In this document: in pieces, positions 57,637 to 64,000 of the stretch
Numbering within the stretch: the first letter of the stretch is position 1
Layout: every line of letters begins with the position of its first letter
Position numbers and translations under genes: made by a program
NCBI GenBank assembly: GCA_963786945.1
Contig: CAWBAO010000006.1
Location: 496,001 to 560,000 of the forward strand
DNA: 64,000 nucleotides
Reading direction: 5' to 3'
Source of the DNA: JADKCZ01 sp963786945
Lineage (GTDB): Bacteria; Myxococcota; Myxococcia; Myxococcales; Anaeromyxobacteraceae
Notes under the pieces: generated by a model
What the model was told of the DNA's origin: nothing
Database searches by the model: none
The model's input: the letters and a program-made list of their open reading frames with translations, nothing else

Positions 57637-57666
57637 GTTGGGGGAGGCGCATCGCTGCGTATCTCC

Positions 57667-57695
57667 TTGACAATCTCCGCCCGCGATTCTAGCGT
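57667..57695 (+). promoter_or_regulatory. Sigma70-type promoter of the nuoE-F-J-K operon
   Basis: A consensus -35 (TTGACA, 57667-57672) is followed after 17 bases by TAGCGT (57690-57695). The transcript would start near 57702, giving a leader of about 39 bases before the nuoE ATG at 57741. The ribosome site at nuoE is weak. Confidence 0.6.
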
Positions 57696-57740
57696 CCCCC
57701 GCCGTTCCACCCGCTCCCGTTACCCCACTTTCGGACTCCC

Positions 57741-58250
57741 ATGACGAACCATGCAGGTGGTGTCGAGGGGTTGCCGCGAGAGAAGGTCGAGCAGTTCGAC
57801 CGAGAGCTCGCCCCCATCCTCAAGCGGTACCCGCCCGACCGGAAGGCCTCGGCGATGATCCCGGCGCTCCGGATCGGCCAGGCCCTCTTCGGGCACGTCT
57901 CCCCGGCCGTCCAGGCCCTGGCCGCCGATCGGCTCGGCACCTCGCCCTCCCGCGCCGAGGAGGTCGCCACCTTCTACGTGATGCTGGAGACCCACCCGAC
58001 CGGGAAGCACCTCGTCGAGGTCTGCACCAACGTCTCCTGCTCGCTCACCGGTGGCGACCAGCTCTGGACCTACCTGAAGAAGAAGCTGGCGCTGGCCGGG
58101 GCCGGCACCACCGCCGACGGCCGGTACACCCTGCGCGAGGTCGAGTGCCTCGGCTCCTGCGGCACCTCCCCGGCCATGCTGGTGGACGAGGAGATGCACG
58201 AGCAGCTGACGCCCAGCAAGGTCGACCAGATCCTCGGGAGCCTCACGTGA
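57741..58250 (+). CDS. nuoE: NADH-quinone oxidoreductase subunit E (2Fe-2S)
   Basis: 169 residues. The four 2Fe-2S cysteines are in EVCTNVSCSLTGG and VECLGSCGTSP. The thioredoxin-like fold begins after PILKRYPPDRKASAMIPALRIGQ. It carries electrons from the flavin site on NuoF. The nuoF start overlaps its stop (GTGA). It begins a four-gene block of complex I genes. Confidence 0.96.
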   Translation: MTNHAGGVEGLPREKVEQFDRELAPILKRYPPDRKASAMIPALRIGQALFGHVSPAVQALAADRLGTSPSRAEEVATFYVMLETHPTGKHLVEVCTNVSCSLTGGDQLWTYLKKKLALAGAGTTADGRYTLREVECLGSCGTSPAMLVDEEMHEQLTPSKVDQILGSLT

Positions 58251-59578
58251 GCGAGACGCTCGTCCTCTCCGCCCGCTGGGGCAAGCCCGGCTCCGCCACC
58301 CTGGCCTCCTACCGGGCCGACGGCGGCTACGCCGCGCTCGACAAGGCGCTCGGCCTGGAGCCCTCGGTCCTCGTCGACGAGGTGAAGAAGTCCAACCTGC
58401 GCGGCCGCGGCGGCGCCGGCTTCGCCACCGGCCTGAAGTGGACCTTCCTGCCCAAGGACGTCCGGCCCCGCTACCTGACCGTCAACGCCGACGAGTCCGA
58501 GCCCGGCACCTTCAAGGACCGCTACATCATCGAGCACGACCCCCACATGCTGATCGAGGGGATCGCGCTCACCTGCTACGCGCTCGACATCCACCTCGCC
58601 TACGTCTACATCCGCGGCGAGTTCGCCAAGCAGGCGCGCATCCTCGAGCAGGCCATCGAGGAGGCCCGCGCCGCCGGCATCATCGGGCCCCGCCTGCTGG
58701 GCAAGAAGGACTTCGACCTCGACATCCACGTCCACCGCGGCGCCGGCGCCTACATCTGCGGCGAGGAGTCGGCGCTGCTCGAGTCGCTGGAGGGCAAGAA
58801 GGGCTACCCGCGCCTCAAGCCGCCCTTCCCGGCGGTGGTGGGGCTGTGGGGCAAGCCGACCATCATCAACAACGTCGAGACCATCGCCAACGTGCCCTGG
58901 ATCGTCGAGCACGGCGGCGACGCCTTCGCGGCGCTGGGCACCGGCAAGTCGGGCGGCACGCGCCTCTTCGGCGTCTCCGGCCACGTCAACCGGCCCGGCG
59001 TCTACGAGAAGCCCTGCCACTACAACCTGAAGAAGCTGATCATGGAGGACGCCGGCGGCATCCTCGGCGGCCGCGCCCTCAAGGCGGTCATCCCGGGCGG
59101 CTCCTCGTCGCCGGTGCTGGCGGCCCACGAGATCGACATCTCCATGGAGTTCGACGCCGTCAAGGCGGCCGGGTCCATGTCGGGCTCGGGCGGCGTCATC
59201 GTCTTCGACGAGTCGGCCTGCATGGTGCGGGCGCTGGCGCGCCTCTCCCGCTTCTACGCCGAGGAGTCCTGCGGCCAGTGCACCCCCTGCCGCGAGGGGA
59301 CCAACTGGATGGAGGGGATCCTCCACAAGCTGGAGGCCGGCCACGGCACCGCCGCCGACGTCGACAAGCTGGAGCAGGTGGCCAACTCGATCGCCGGCAA
59401 CACCATCTGCGCGCTCGGCGACGCCGCCGCCATGCCGGTCCAGTCCTTCGTCAAGAAGTTCAAGCCCGAGTTCCTCCGGCACGCCGAGCAGCGCTGCTGC
59501 CCGTTCGGCGACCACGGCTGGGGGCTCACCCAGGCGCCGCGCGACGCGGTGGCCGGGCCCGTGAGGTACGCGCGATGA
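58247..59578 (+). CDS. nuoF: NADH-quinone oxidoreductase subunit F (FMN, NADH-binding)
   Basis: 443 residues from GTG 58247. NADH and FMN sites are visible as LRGRGGAGFATGLKW and NADESEPGTFKDR. The AGAYICGEESALLESLEGKKG segment is present. The 4Fe-4S ligands are in ESCGQCTPCREGT and NTICALGDA. It oxidises NADH and passes electrons to NuoE. It is followed at once by nuoJ (ATGA overlap), with no nuoG, nuoH or nuoI between. Confidence 0.97.
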   Translation: MSETLVLSARWGKPGSATLASYRADGGYAALDKALGLEPSVLVDEVKKSNLRGRGGAGFATGLKWTFLPKDVRPRYLTVNADESEPGTFKDRYIIEHDPHMLIEGIALTCYALDIHLAYVYIRGEFAKQARILEQAIEEARAAGIIGPRLLGKKDFDLDIHVHRGAGAYICGEESALLESLEGKKGYPRLKPPFPAVVGLWGKPTIINNVETIANVPWIVEHGGDAFAALGTGKSGGTRLFGVSGHVNRPGVYEKPCHYNLKKLIMEDAGGILGGRALKAVIPGGSSSPVLAAHEIDISMEFDAVKAAGSMSGSGGVIVFDESACMVRALARLSRFYAEESCGQCTPCREGTNWMEGILHKLEAGHGTAADVDKLEQVANSIAGNTICALGDAAAMPVQSFVKKFKPEFLRHAEQRCCPFGDHGWGLTQAPRDAVAGPVRYAR

Positions 59579-60090
59579 CCGACCTGTTCACCGCCGAGAA
59601 GGTGATCTTCTTCGTCTTCGCCATCCCGCTGCTGGCGGCGGCCGTGGGCGTGGTGGTGGCGCGCAGCCCCATGTACGCGGCCATGAGCCTGGTGGGGGCC
59701 TTCTTCTGCCTGGCCGGCGTCTACGTGCTGCTCTCCGCCCACCTGGTGGCCTTCCTCCAGATCCTGGTCTACGCCGGCGCGGTGATGGTGCTGTTCCTCT
59801 TCGTGATCATGCTGCTCAGCCTGGGCGGCGAGCACCACGACGTGGAGCGGCTCAAGCAGGTCCAGTGGCTGGGCTTCATCCTCGGCGGCGGCGGGCTGAT
59901 GGTGCTGCTGGCCTGGATCTCGCGCGAGGTGGCCAGCGCCGAGATGGCGGTGGTCGGCCCCGACTTCGGCACCGTCAAGGCGGTGGGCCGCGCCCTCTTC
60001 ACCCAGTACCTGCTCCCCTTCGAGGCCACCAGCCTCCTGCTCACCGTGGCCATCGTCGGCGCGGTGGTGGTGGCCAAGGAGAAGATCTAG
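59575..60090 (+). CDS. nuoJ: NADH-quinone oxidoreductase subunit J
   Basis: 171 residues, five membrane helices. The conserved stretches FFCLAGVYVLLSAHLVAFLQILVYAGAVMVLFLFVIML are typical. It belongs to the membrane arm. It is coupled to nuoF by a four-base overlap, so translation of the soluble and membrane subunits is linked. nuoK follows after three bases. Confidence 0.95.
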   Translation: MTDLFTAEKVIFFVFAIPLLAAAVGVVVARSPMYAAMSLVGAFFCLAGVYVLLSAHLVAFLQILVYAGAVMVLFLFVIMLLSLGGEHHDVERLKQVQWLGFILGGGGLMVLLAWISREVASAEMAVVGPDFGTVKAVGRALFTQYLLPFEATSLLLTVAIVGAVVVAKEKI

Positions 60091-60093
60091 GCC

Positions 60094-60402
60094 ATGGTCC
60101 CGCTCCAGTGGTACCTGATGCTCGCCGCGGCCCTCTTCGGGATCGGGCTGGTCGGCGTCCTCATCAAGCGCAACGCCCTGGTGGTCATGATGAGCATCGA
60201 GCTGATGCTCAACGCCGCCAACCTGACCTTCCTGGCCTTCGCCCGCCAGCAGGGGAACATCGCCGGCCACGCCATCGCCTTCTTCGTGATCGCGGTGGCG
60301 GCGGCCGAGGCGGCGGTCGGCCTGGCCATCGTCATCGCCATCTTCCGCACCCGCGACTCGGTCAACATCGACGAGGTGCGGGAGCTGCGCGAAGACGCCT
60401 GA
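60094..60402 (+). CDS. nuoK: NADH-quinone oxidoreductase subunit K
   Basis: 102 residues with three helices, the family's normal size. The signature SIELMLNAANLTFLAFA carries the conserved membrane Glu used in proton translocation, and a second Glu lies in VAAAEAAVGLAIV. It ends the nuo block; the next gene is not part of complex I. Confidence 0.96.
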   Translation: MVPLQWYLMLAAALFGIGLVGVLIKRNALVVMMSIELMLNAANLTFLAFARQQGNIAGHAIAFFVIAVAAAEAAVGLAIVIAIFRTRDSVNIDEVRELREDA

Positions 60403-60458
60403 CGGGGCGGGGCCGGCGCCGGCCCACGCCGTTGCCGAGAGCGAGGTAGAGTCCCGCC

Positions 60459-61454
60459 ATGCTCGCCCGCTGCGCCCGCTGCCAGGGCACCTTCACCACC
60501 GCGACCTTCGGCCTCCAGACCTGCCCCCACTGCGGCTCCGAGCTGATGCTCGCGGACCCGTCGGGTGGCGCCACCCCGCCGGCTCCGCCCCCGGCCCCGC
60601 CCGCCGCACCGGAGGCGCCGCCGCCTGCCGGCCCCGACGCCTCGGCGGGGGCCGCCCCGCCGCCCCCGCCGCCGGGGCCCCACGTCTGGCCGCCGCCCCC
60701 GCCCAGCGGCTGGGGGCCGGTCCACCCGCCGCCGCCCCCCACCTGGAGCGAGCAGGCCTCGCCCTTCGCCGAGCGGTCCACCCGCGGCTTCTTCGCCGCC
60801 TTCTTCGAGACCTTCAAGCTGGTGGGCACGCAGCCGGCCGACTTCTTCCGGCGCGTCCGCATCGACCAGACCGGCGCCGCCCTCCTCTTCGGCGTCATCG
60901 GCTCGACCATCGGCAACTGGGCGTCGCTCATCTTCGGCGCCCTGACCCGGGCCGCCACCATCGGCCAGCTGCAGGCCAGGATCTCGGAGCTGCCGCCCGA
61001 GGCGGCCCGCTTCCTCGAGCAGTTCGCCAGCACCATCGAGGGGCTCACCTCGCCGGCCGCCACCGCGGCCCAGATGCTGGTGGCGCCGCTGCTCTCGCTC
61101 CTCTCCATCTACCTGATCGCCGGGGTGGTCCACCTCGTCCTCATGCTGTTCAAGGGGACGAAGCGCGGCTTCGACGCCACGCTCACCGTGGTGGCCTACG
61201 CCAGCGGGCTCTACCTGGTCATGGCCGTGCCCCAGTGCGGCGGCCTCATCGCCATGGTCTGGTTCCTGGCCGTCCTCATCATCGGCCTCGGCGAGGCCCA
61301 GCGCTGCGGGCCGGGCAAGGCGGCGCTGGCGGTCTTCTCCCCTGCCATCCTCCTCTGCCTCTGCTGCTGCGGCCTCGCCTTCCTGGGCGGGGCCGGGGCC
61401 TGGAGCGCCATCCAGAAGGCGGCCGAGGCCGCCCAGACGAAGACCAGCCTGTGA
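60459..61454 (+). CDS. Zinc-ribbon and YIP1 domain membrane protein
   Basis: 331 residues. A zinc ribbon at the start uses CARC and CPHC. A Pro-rich linker (residues 40-100) leads to a YIP1 membrane region with about five helices (FFRRVRIDQTGAALLFGVIGSTIGNW, LLSLLSIYLIAGVVHLVLMLF, LYLVMAVPQCGGLIAMVWFLAVLIIGL). The last helix contains a Cys cluster (LLCLCCCGLAF). YIP1 proteins in bacteria have no settled role. The next gene starts on its stop. Confidence 0.8.
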   Translation: MLARCARCQGTFTTATFGLQTCPHCGSELMLADPSGGATPPAPPPAPPAAPEAPPPAGPDASAGAAPPPPPPGPHVWPPPPPSGWGPVHPPPPPTWSEQASPFAERSTRGFFAAFFETFKLVGTQPADFFRRVRIDQTGAALLFGVIGSTIGNWASLIFGALTRAATIGQLQARISELPPEAARFLEQFASTIEGLTSPAATAAQMLVAPLLSLLSIYLIAGVVHLVLMLFKGTKRGFDATLTVVAYASGLYLVMAVPQCGGLIAMVWFLAVLIIGLGEAQRCGPGKAALAVFSPAILLCLCCCGLAFLGGAGAWSAIQKAAEAAQTKTSL

Positions 61455-61846
61455 CCGCCGCCGGCACACCCGCGCGCCGCTTCGGCCACCTCGACGTCTT
61501 CGCCGTCATCGGCGCCCTCTCCTTCCTGGCGGCGCGCTTCCTGCCGGTGCTGGCCATCCCCTACACCTGCCCGGCCCGCGGGCTGCTGGGCATCCCCTGC
61601 GCCACCTGCGGCATGACCCACGCCTTCGTGGCGCTGGCCCACGGCGACCTGGCCGGCGCGCTCCACTCGAGCCCGCTGGGCGCCGCGCTGGCCGCCGGGG
61701 CCTGGGGCTTCGCCCTGCTCGACCTGTCGCTGCTGGCCGCGGGCCGCCCCTTCCCGCGGGTCCCGGCCGGCGCGCTCCGCCTGGCCACCGCCGCCGTGGC
61801 GCTGGCGCTGGTCCTCAACTGGGCCTGGCTGCTGGCCCGCACCTGA
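61451..61846 (+). CDS. DUF2752 small membrane protein
   Basis: 131 residues from GTG 61451, overlapping the YIP1 stop. The DUF2752 hallmark is GIPCATCGMTHAFVALAHGDL. Three hydrophobic segments follow. The paired Cys may bind metal or a disulfide partner. It often accompanies YIP1 or TM2-type genes, as it does here. Its function is unknown. Confidence 0.85.
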   Translation: MTAAGTPARRFGHLDVFAVIGALSFLAARFLPVLAIPYTCPARGLLGIPCATCGMTHAFVALAHGDLAGALHSSPLGAALAAGAWGFALLDLSLLAAGRPFPRVPAGALRLATAAVALALVLNWAWLLART

Positions 61847-61855
61847 CGGAGCGCC

Positions 61856-62464
61856 ATGAACGACGCCCTGCTCGGCCCCCTGCTCGTCGTCGCCGGCTAC
61901 CTGTCCGGCTCCATCCCCTTCGGGCTGGTGATGGCCAAGCTGCTGCTCGGCGTCGACGTGCGCCAGGTGGGGAGCGGCAACATCGGCGCCACCAACGCGG
62001 CCCGGGCCGGCGGCAGGAAGCTGGGCGTGCTGGTGCTCCTGCTCGACGCCTTGAAGGCGGTGGTGCCGATCCTGCTCACCCAGCGGTGGCTGGGGGGCGG
62101 GCCGCGCGGCGACCTGTGGGTGATGGCGGTGGCGGTGGCCGCCTTCGCCGGCCACCTCTTCCCGGTCTGGCTGGGCTTCAAGGGCGGCAAGGGGGTGGCC
62201 ACCGGCTTCGGCATCTACCTGGCGCTGGCGCCCTGGGCGGCGCTGGCCGGGCTGGCCACCTGGGTGGGCGTCTACCTCGCCACCGGCATCTCCTCGATCG
62301 GCTCGCTGGCCGGCACCCTGGTCAGCGTGCTGTCGGGCTTCTACCTGCTCGGCCCCACGCCCATCGCCTGGGCCGGGGCCATGGTCGGGGCGCTCATCTG
62401 GTGGCGCCACCGCGAGAACATCGGGCGGCTGCTCAAGGGCGAGGAGGGCAGCTTCAAGAAGTGA
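61856..62464 (+). CDS. plsY: Glycerol-3-phosphate acyltransferase PlsY
   Basis: 202 residues with about five helices. The three family motifs are SGSIPFGLVMAK, VGSGNIGATNAAR and GFKGGKGVATGFG. It transfers acyl groups from acyl-phosphate to glycerol-3-phosphate in membrane lipid synthesis. It starts ten bases after the DUF2752 stop, behind GGAG. Confidence 0.96.
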   Translation: MNDALLGPLLVVAGYLSGSIPFGLVMAKLLLGVDVRQVGSGNIGATNAARAGGRKLGVLVLLLDALKAVVPILLTQRWLGGGPRGDLWVMAVAVAAFAGHLFPVWLGFKGGKGVATGFGIYLALAPWAALAGLATWVGVYLATGISSIGSLAGTLVSVLSGFYLLGPTPIAWAGAMVGALIWWRHRENIGRLLKGEEGSFKK

Positions 62465-62640
62465 CGCGGGCCTCGCCGGCAGTCGGCGCGGCGGTCGCGG
62501 CCCGGTGTCGCCGGATCAGGTGACACTCGGGGTAAAGTCCCGGACACATTTCGCCCCGTCACCCCTCGCTGCCCCTTGCGGTCCGGTCGCGGTGCGCTAT
62601 GGCGTAGTGGCCAGCCCCACCACACCGCCCGGAGCCGCCC

Positions 62641-64000
62641 ATGGACAGCCGCACCCCGCTGCGCCGCTGTGCCCACCTGCTGCTCCTCGCCTCGGCCGCC
62701 CTCGGCGCGGCCTGCGGCGGCGGCTCGACCTCGACGCCCCCGGCGACACCCGCCATCGGCGCCGCCGGTGGGACGGTGACCGAGGCGAGCGGGGCCTCGG
62801 TGGTGGTGCCGCCCGGCGCGCTCGGGGCCGACGTCACCATCCGCATCGCCAGGGACTCGACCGGCGCGCCGGCGCTCCCGGCCGGCCTCCCCTCGGCCGG
62901 CGCCACCTACGTGATCACGCCGCACGGCGGCGACTTCGCCGAGCCGGTCGAGGTGCGGATCCCGGCGCCGGGGGTGACGCTGCAGCCGAACCAGGAGCTC
63001 AAGCTGGCCAAGGCGGAGCTGGGTGGCGAGTGGGTGGTGCTGGGGGACAGCCAGCTGGTGGACGGCGTGCTGAGCGCGAAGGTGACCAGCTTCTCCTTCT
63101 TCGTGCCGGTGACCATCACCTACTTCCTGCCGTTGGCGCAGCTAGCGCCCTTCGCAGTGACCGCCCAGCTCGACTGCGGCGCACAGCCCTGCAACGCGCT
63201 CCTTGGCCAGGCCACGGTGACCTACGCGCTCACCACCAACGGCGGGCAGGTCCCGGCGGGCTGCATCAACCCCGTCCTGTGGCTGCTCTGGAGCCCCTAC
63301 GACAACACCATCAGCGTCACGGAGCCGAGGAGGGCGACCTTCGACACCACCGGCGGCGCCCACGTGATGCAGCTCATCGCCCCCTTCAGCTACCTCTACA
63401 AGTTCATGAGCGTCCTCGTCTGCAGGAACGCGAACTACGGCTACGACTTCAGCAACGGCACCAGCGGACGGATCGGCTGGAAGCGTCCGCCCGGATACCC
63501 GAACCTCGCCGTCCTGAGCTCGCCCGCGCAGCTGGACGTCGTCGACGGGCTGGATGCCGGCCTCGAGGTCGTGCTCGGGGGAGGTGCCTCACGGCCGCTG
63601 ACCACCACCAATGGGCCTGACACGCCCTCCTACTCGGCGCCGACGGGCACCAATCGAGCCGTGGTCGCCTGGCAGCGCAGCGACGACGACGGCGCCTCGT
63701 GGGCCAGCTTCGCGGAGTCCTACCAGAACGAGGCCAATCCTCGACCGGTCACCGAGAGCGTCGACTGGCGCTACTGGAGCGTCCGCCACGGCTTCACCGC
63801 GTCGGCCGCTGACCAGGGCGTGCTGATCCGCGTCCACGCCTGCTACACCCCGCCGGACGTGCCGGCGGTCCCCTGCGTCACCGGCCCCGCCACCCGCCTC
63901 AACGTCCTGCAGCAGAGCGCCCTGCCCCGCATCGTCGACGCGCCGCGCTCGGTCCTGGTCACGGCCGGCCAGGTCGCCACCTTCACCGCCACCGCCGGCG
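62641..64000 (+). CDS. Lipoprotein with ZU5-like domain, partial (runs off the right edge)
   Basis: 453 residues seen, open to the window end. The signal LLLLASAALGAAC is a lipobox. Directly after it, GAAGGTVTEASGASVVVPPGALGADVTIRI is a ZU5-like opening. Further parts (TYVITPHGGDFAEPVEVRI and GATYVI) follow the domain. The later region is beta-rich with Ig-like features and ends at PRSVLVTAGQVATFTATAG, the start of another Ig-like module. The DNA from 63.1 to 63.8 kb is less GC-rich. Just upstream lies a weak TTGCGG-N16-TATGGC promoter candidate and a GGTGAC/GTCACC dyad. Confidence 0.8.
   Translation, partial: MDSRTPLRRCAHLLLLASAALGAACGGGSTSTPPATPAIGAAGGTVTEASGASVVVPPGALGADVTIRIARDSTGAPALPAGLPSAGATYVITPHGGDFAEPVEVRIPAPGVTLQPNQELKLAKAELGGEWVVLGDSQLVDGVLSAKVTSFSFFVPVTITYFLPLAQLAPFAVTAQLDCGAQPCNALLGQATVTYALTTNGGQVPAGCINPVLWLLWSPYDNTISVTEPRRATFDTTGGAHVMQLIAPFSYLYKFMSVLVCRNANYGYDFSNGTSGRIGWKRPPGYPNLAVLSSPAQLDVVDGLDAGLEVVLGGGASRPLTTTNGPDTPSYSAPTGTNRAVVAWQRSDDDGASWASFAESYQNEANPRPVTESVDWRYWSVRHGFTASAADQGVLIRVHACYTPPDVPAVPCVTGPATRLNVLQQSALPRIVDAPRSVLVTAGQVATFTATAG

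Noticed and set aside
62505..62640. Possible riboswitch upstream of the ZU5-like lipoprotein
   Set aside because: There is a GGTGAC/GTCACC dyad, but no core matches a known riboswitch class.

Overview
The window is a chromosomal segment of a very GC-rich bacterium (roughly three quarters G+C). It has densely packed genes, many GTG starts, and frequent 4-base ATGA or GTGA overlaps between a stop and the next start. The gene content points to a myxobacterium-like Myxococcota, close to the Anaeromyxobacter type: ECF sigma/zinc-finger anti-sigma pairs, DUF4388 and PilZ signalling proteins, Cys-rich lipoproteins, a MoxR/DUF58/VWA operon, RMND1-like and DUF3106 proteins. This is inferred from gene content only; no rRNA or tRNA gene is visible.

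Layout. 1-6.3 kb: a multicopper oxidase cut by the left edge, a WG-repeat secreted protein with two hypotheticals, and an ECF sigma/anti-sigma/secreted-protein operon. 6.4-15.2 kb: a five-gene envelope/stress operon (DUF4175, gluzincin-TPR, MoxR, DUF58, BatA-like), then a NagZ-type glycosidase. 16.3-23.5 kb: a response regulator and MFS pair, then the nitrogen cluster glnB-ntrB-ntrC and glnA. A sigma54-like promoter and two matched 17-bp dyads lie in front of glnA. 23.7-32.7 kb: hydrolase, Nudix-MBL fusion, M24 peptidase, RAYT-type transposase, pyruvate kinase, GAF/HD-GYP protein, DNA glycosylase, lipoprotein. 32.7-39.5 kb: an RlmN-like enzyme, a second ECF/anti-sigma operon with a DUF3106 protein and a predicted outer-membrane barrel, a Pit phosphate transporter with its DUF47 partner, and a Smr protein. 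39.6-45.2 kb: a histidine-kinase-like fragment without its histidine, a coupled SF1 helicase/YprB-type exonuclease pair, and a PilZ/pseudo-receiver protein. 45.2-51.6 kb: a set of envelope lipoproteins and membrane-hairpin proteins. 51.6-64 kb: thioesterase, ceramidase-like hydrolase, purF, PilZ and RMND1-like genes, an HU-type DNA-binding protein, a split complex I cluster (nuoE-F-J-K), YIP1 and DUF2752 membrane proteins, plsY, and a ZU5-like lipoprotein running off the right edge.

A striking property is that about a dozen otherwise well-conserved genes are each broken by apparent single-base +1 insertions (for example moxR, the BatA-like gene and the RlmN-like gene). One polarity across unrelated genes suggests a systematic sequence error more than biological decay. 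I therefore annotate these as whole genes and name the break points. The most biologically unusual observations are the SF1 helicase-YprB exonuclease pair, the envelope lipoprotein cluster with two shared modules, the nuoEFJK-only complex I block, the sigma54/dyad control region of glnA, and the Nudix-MBL fusion.
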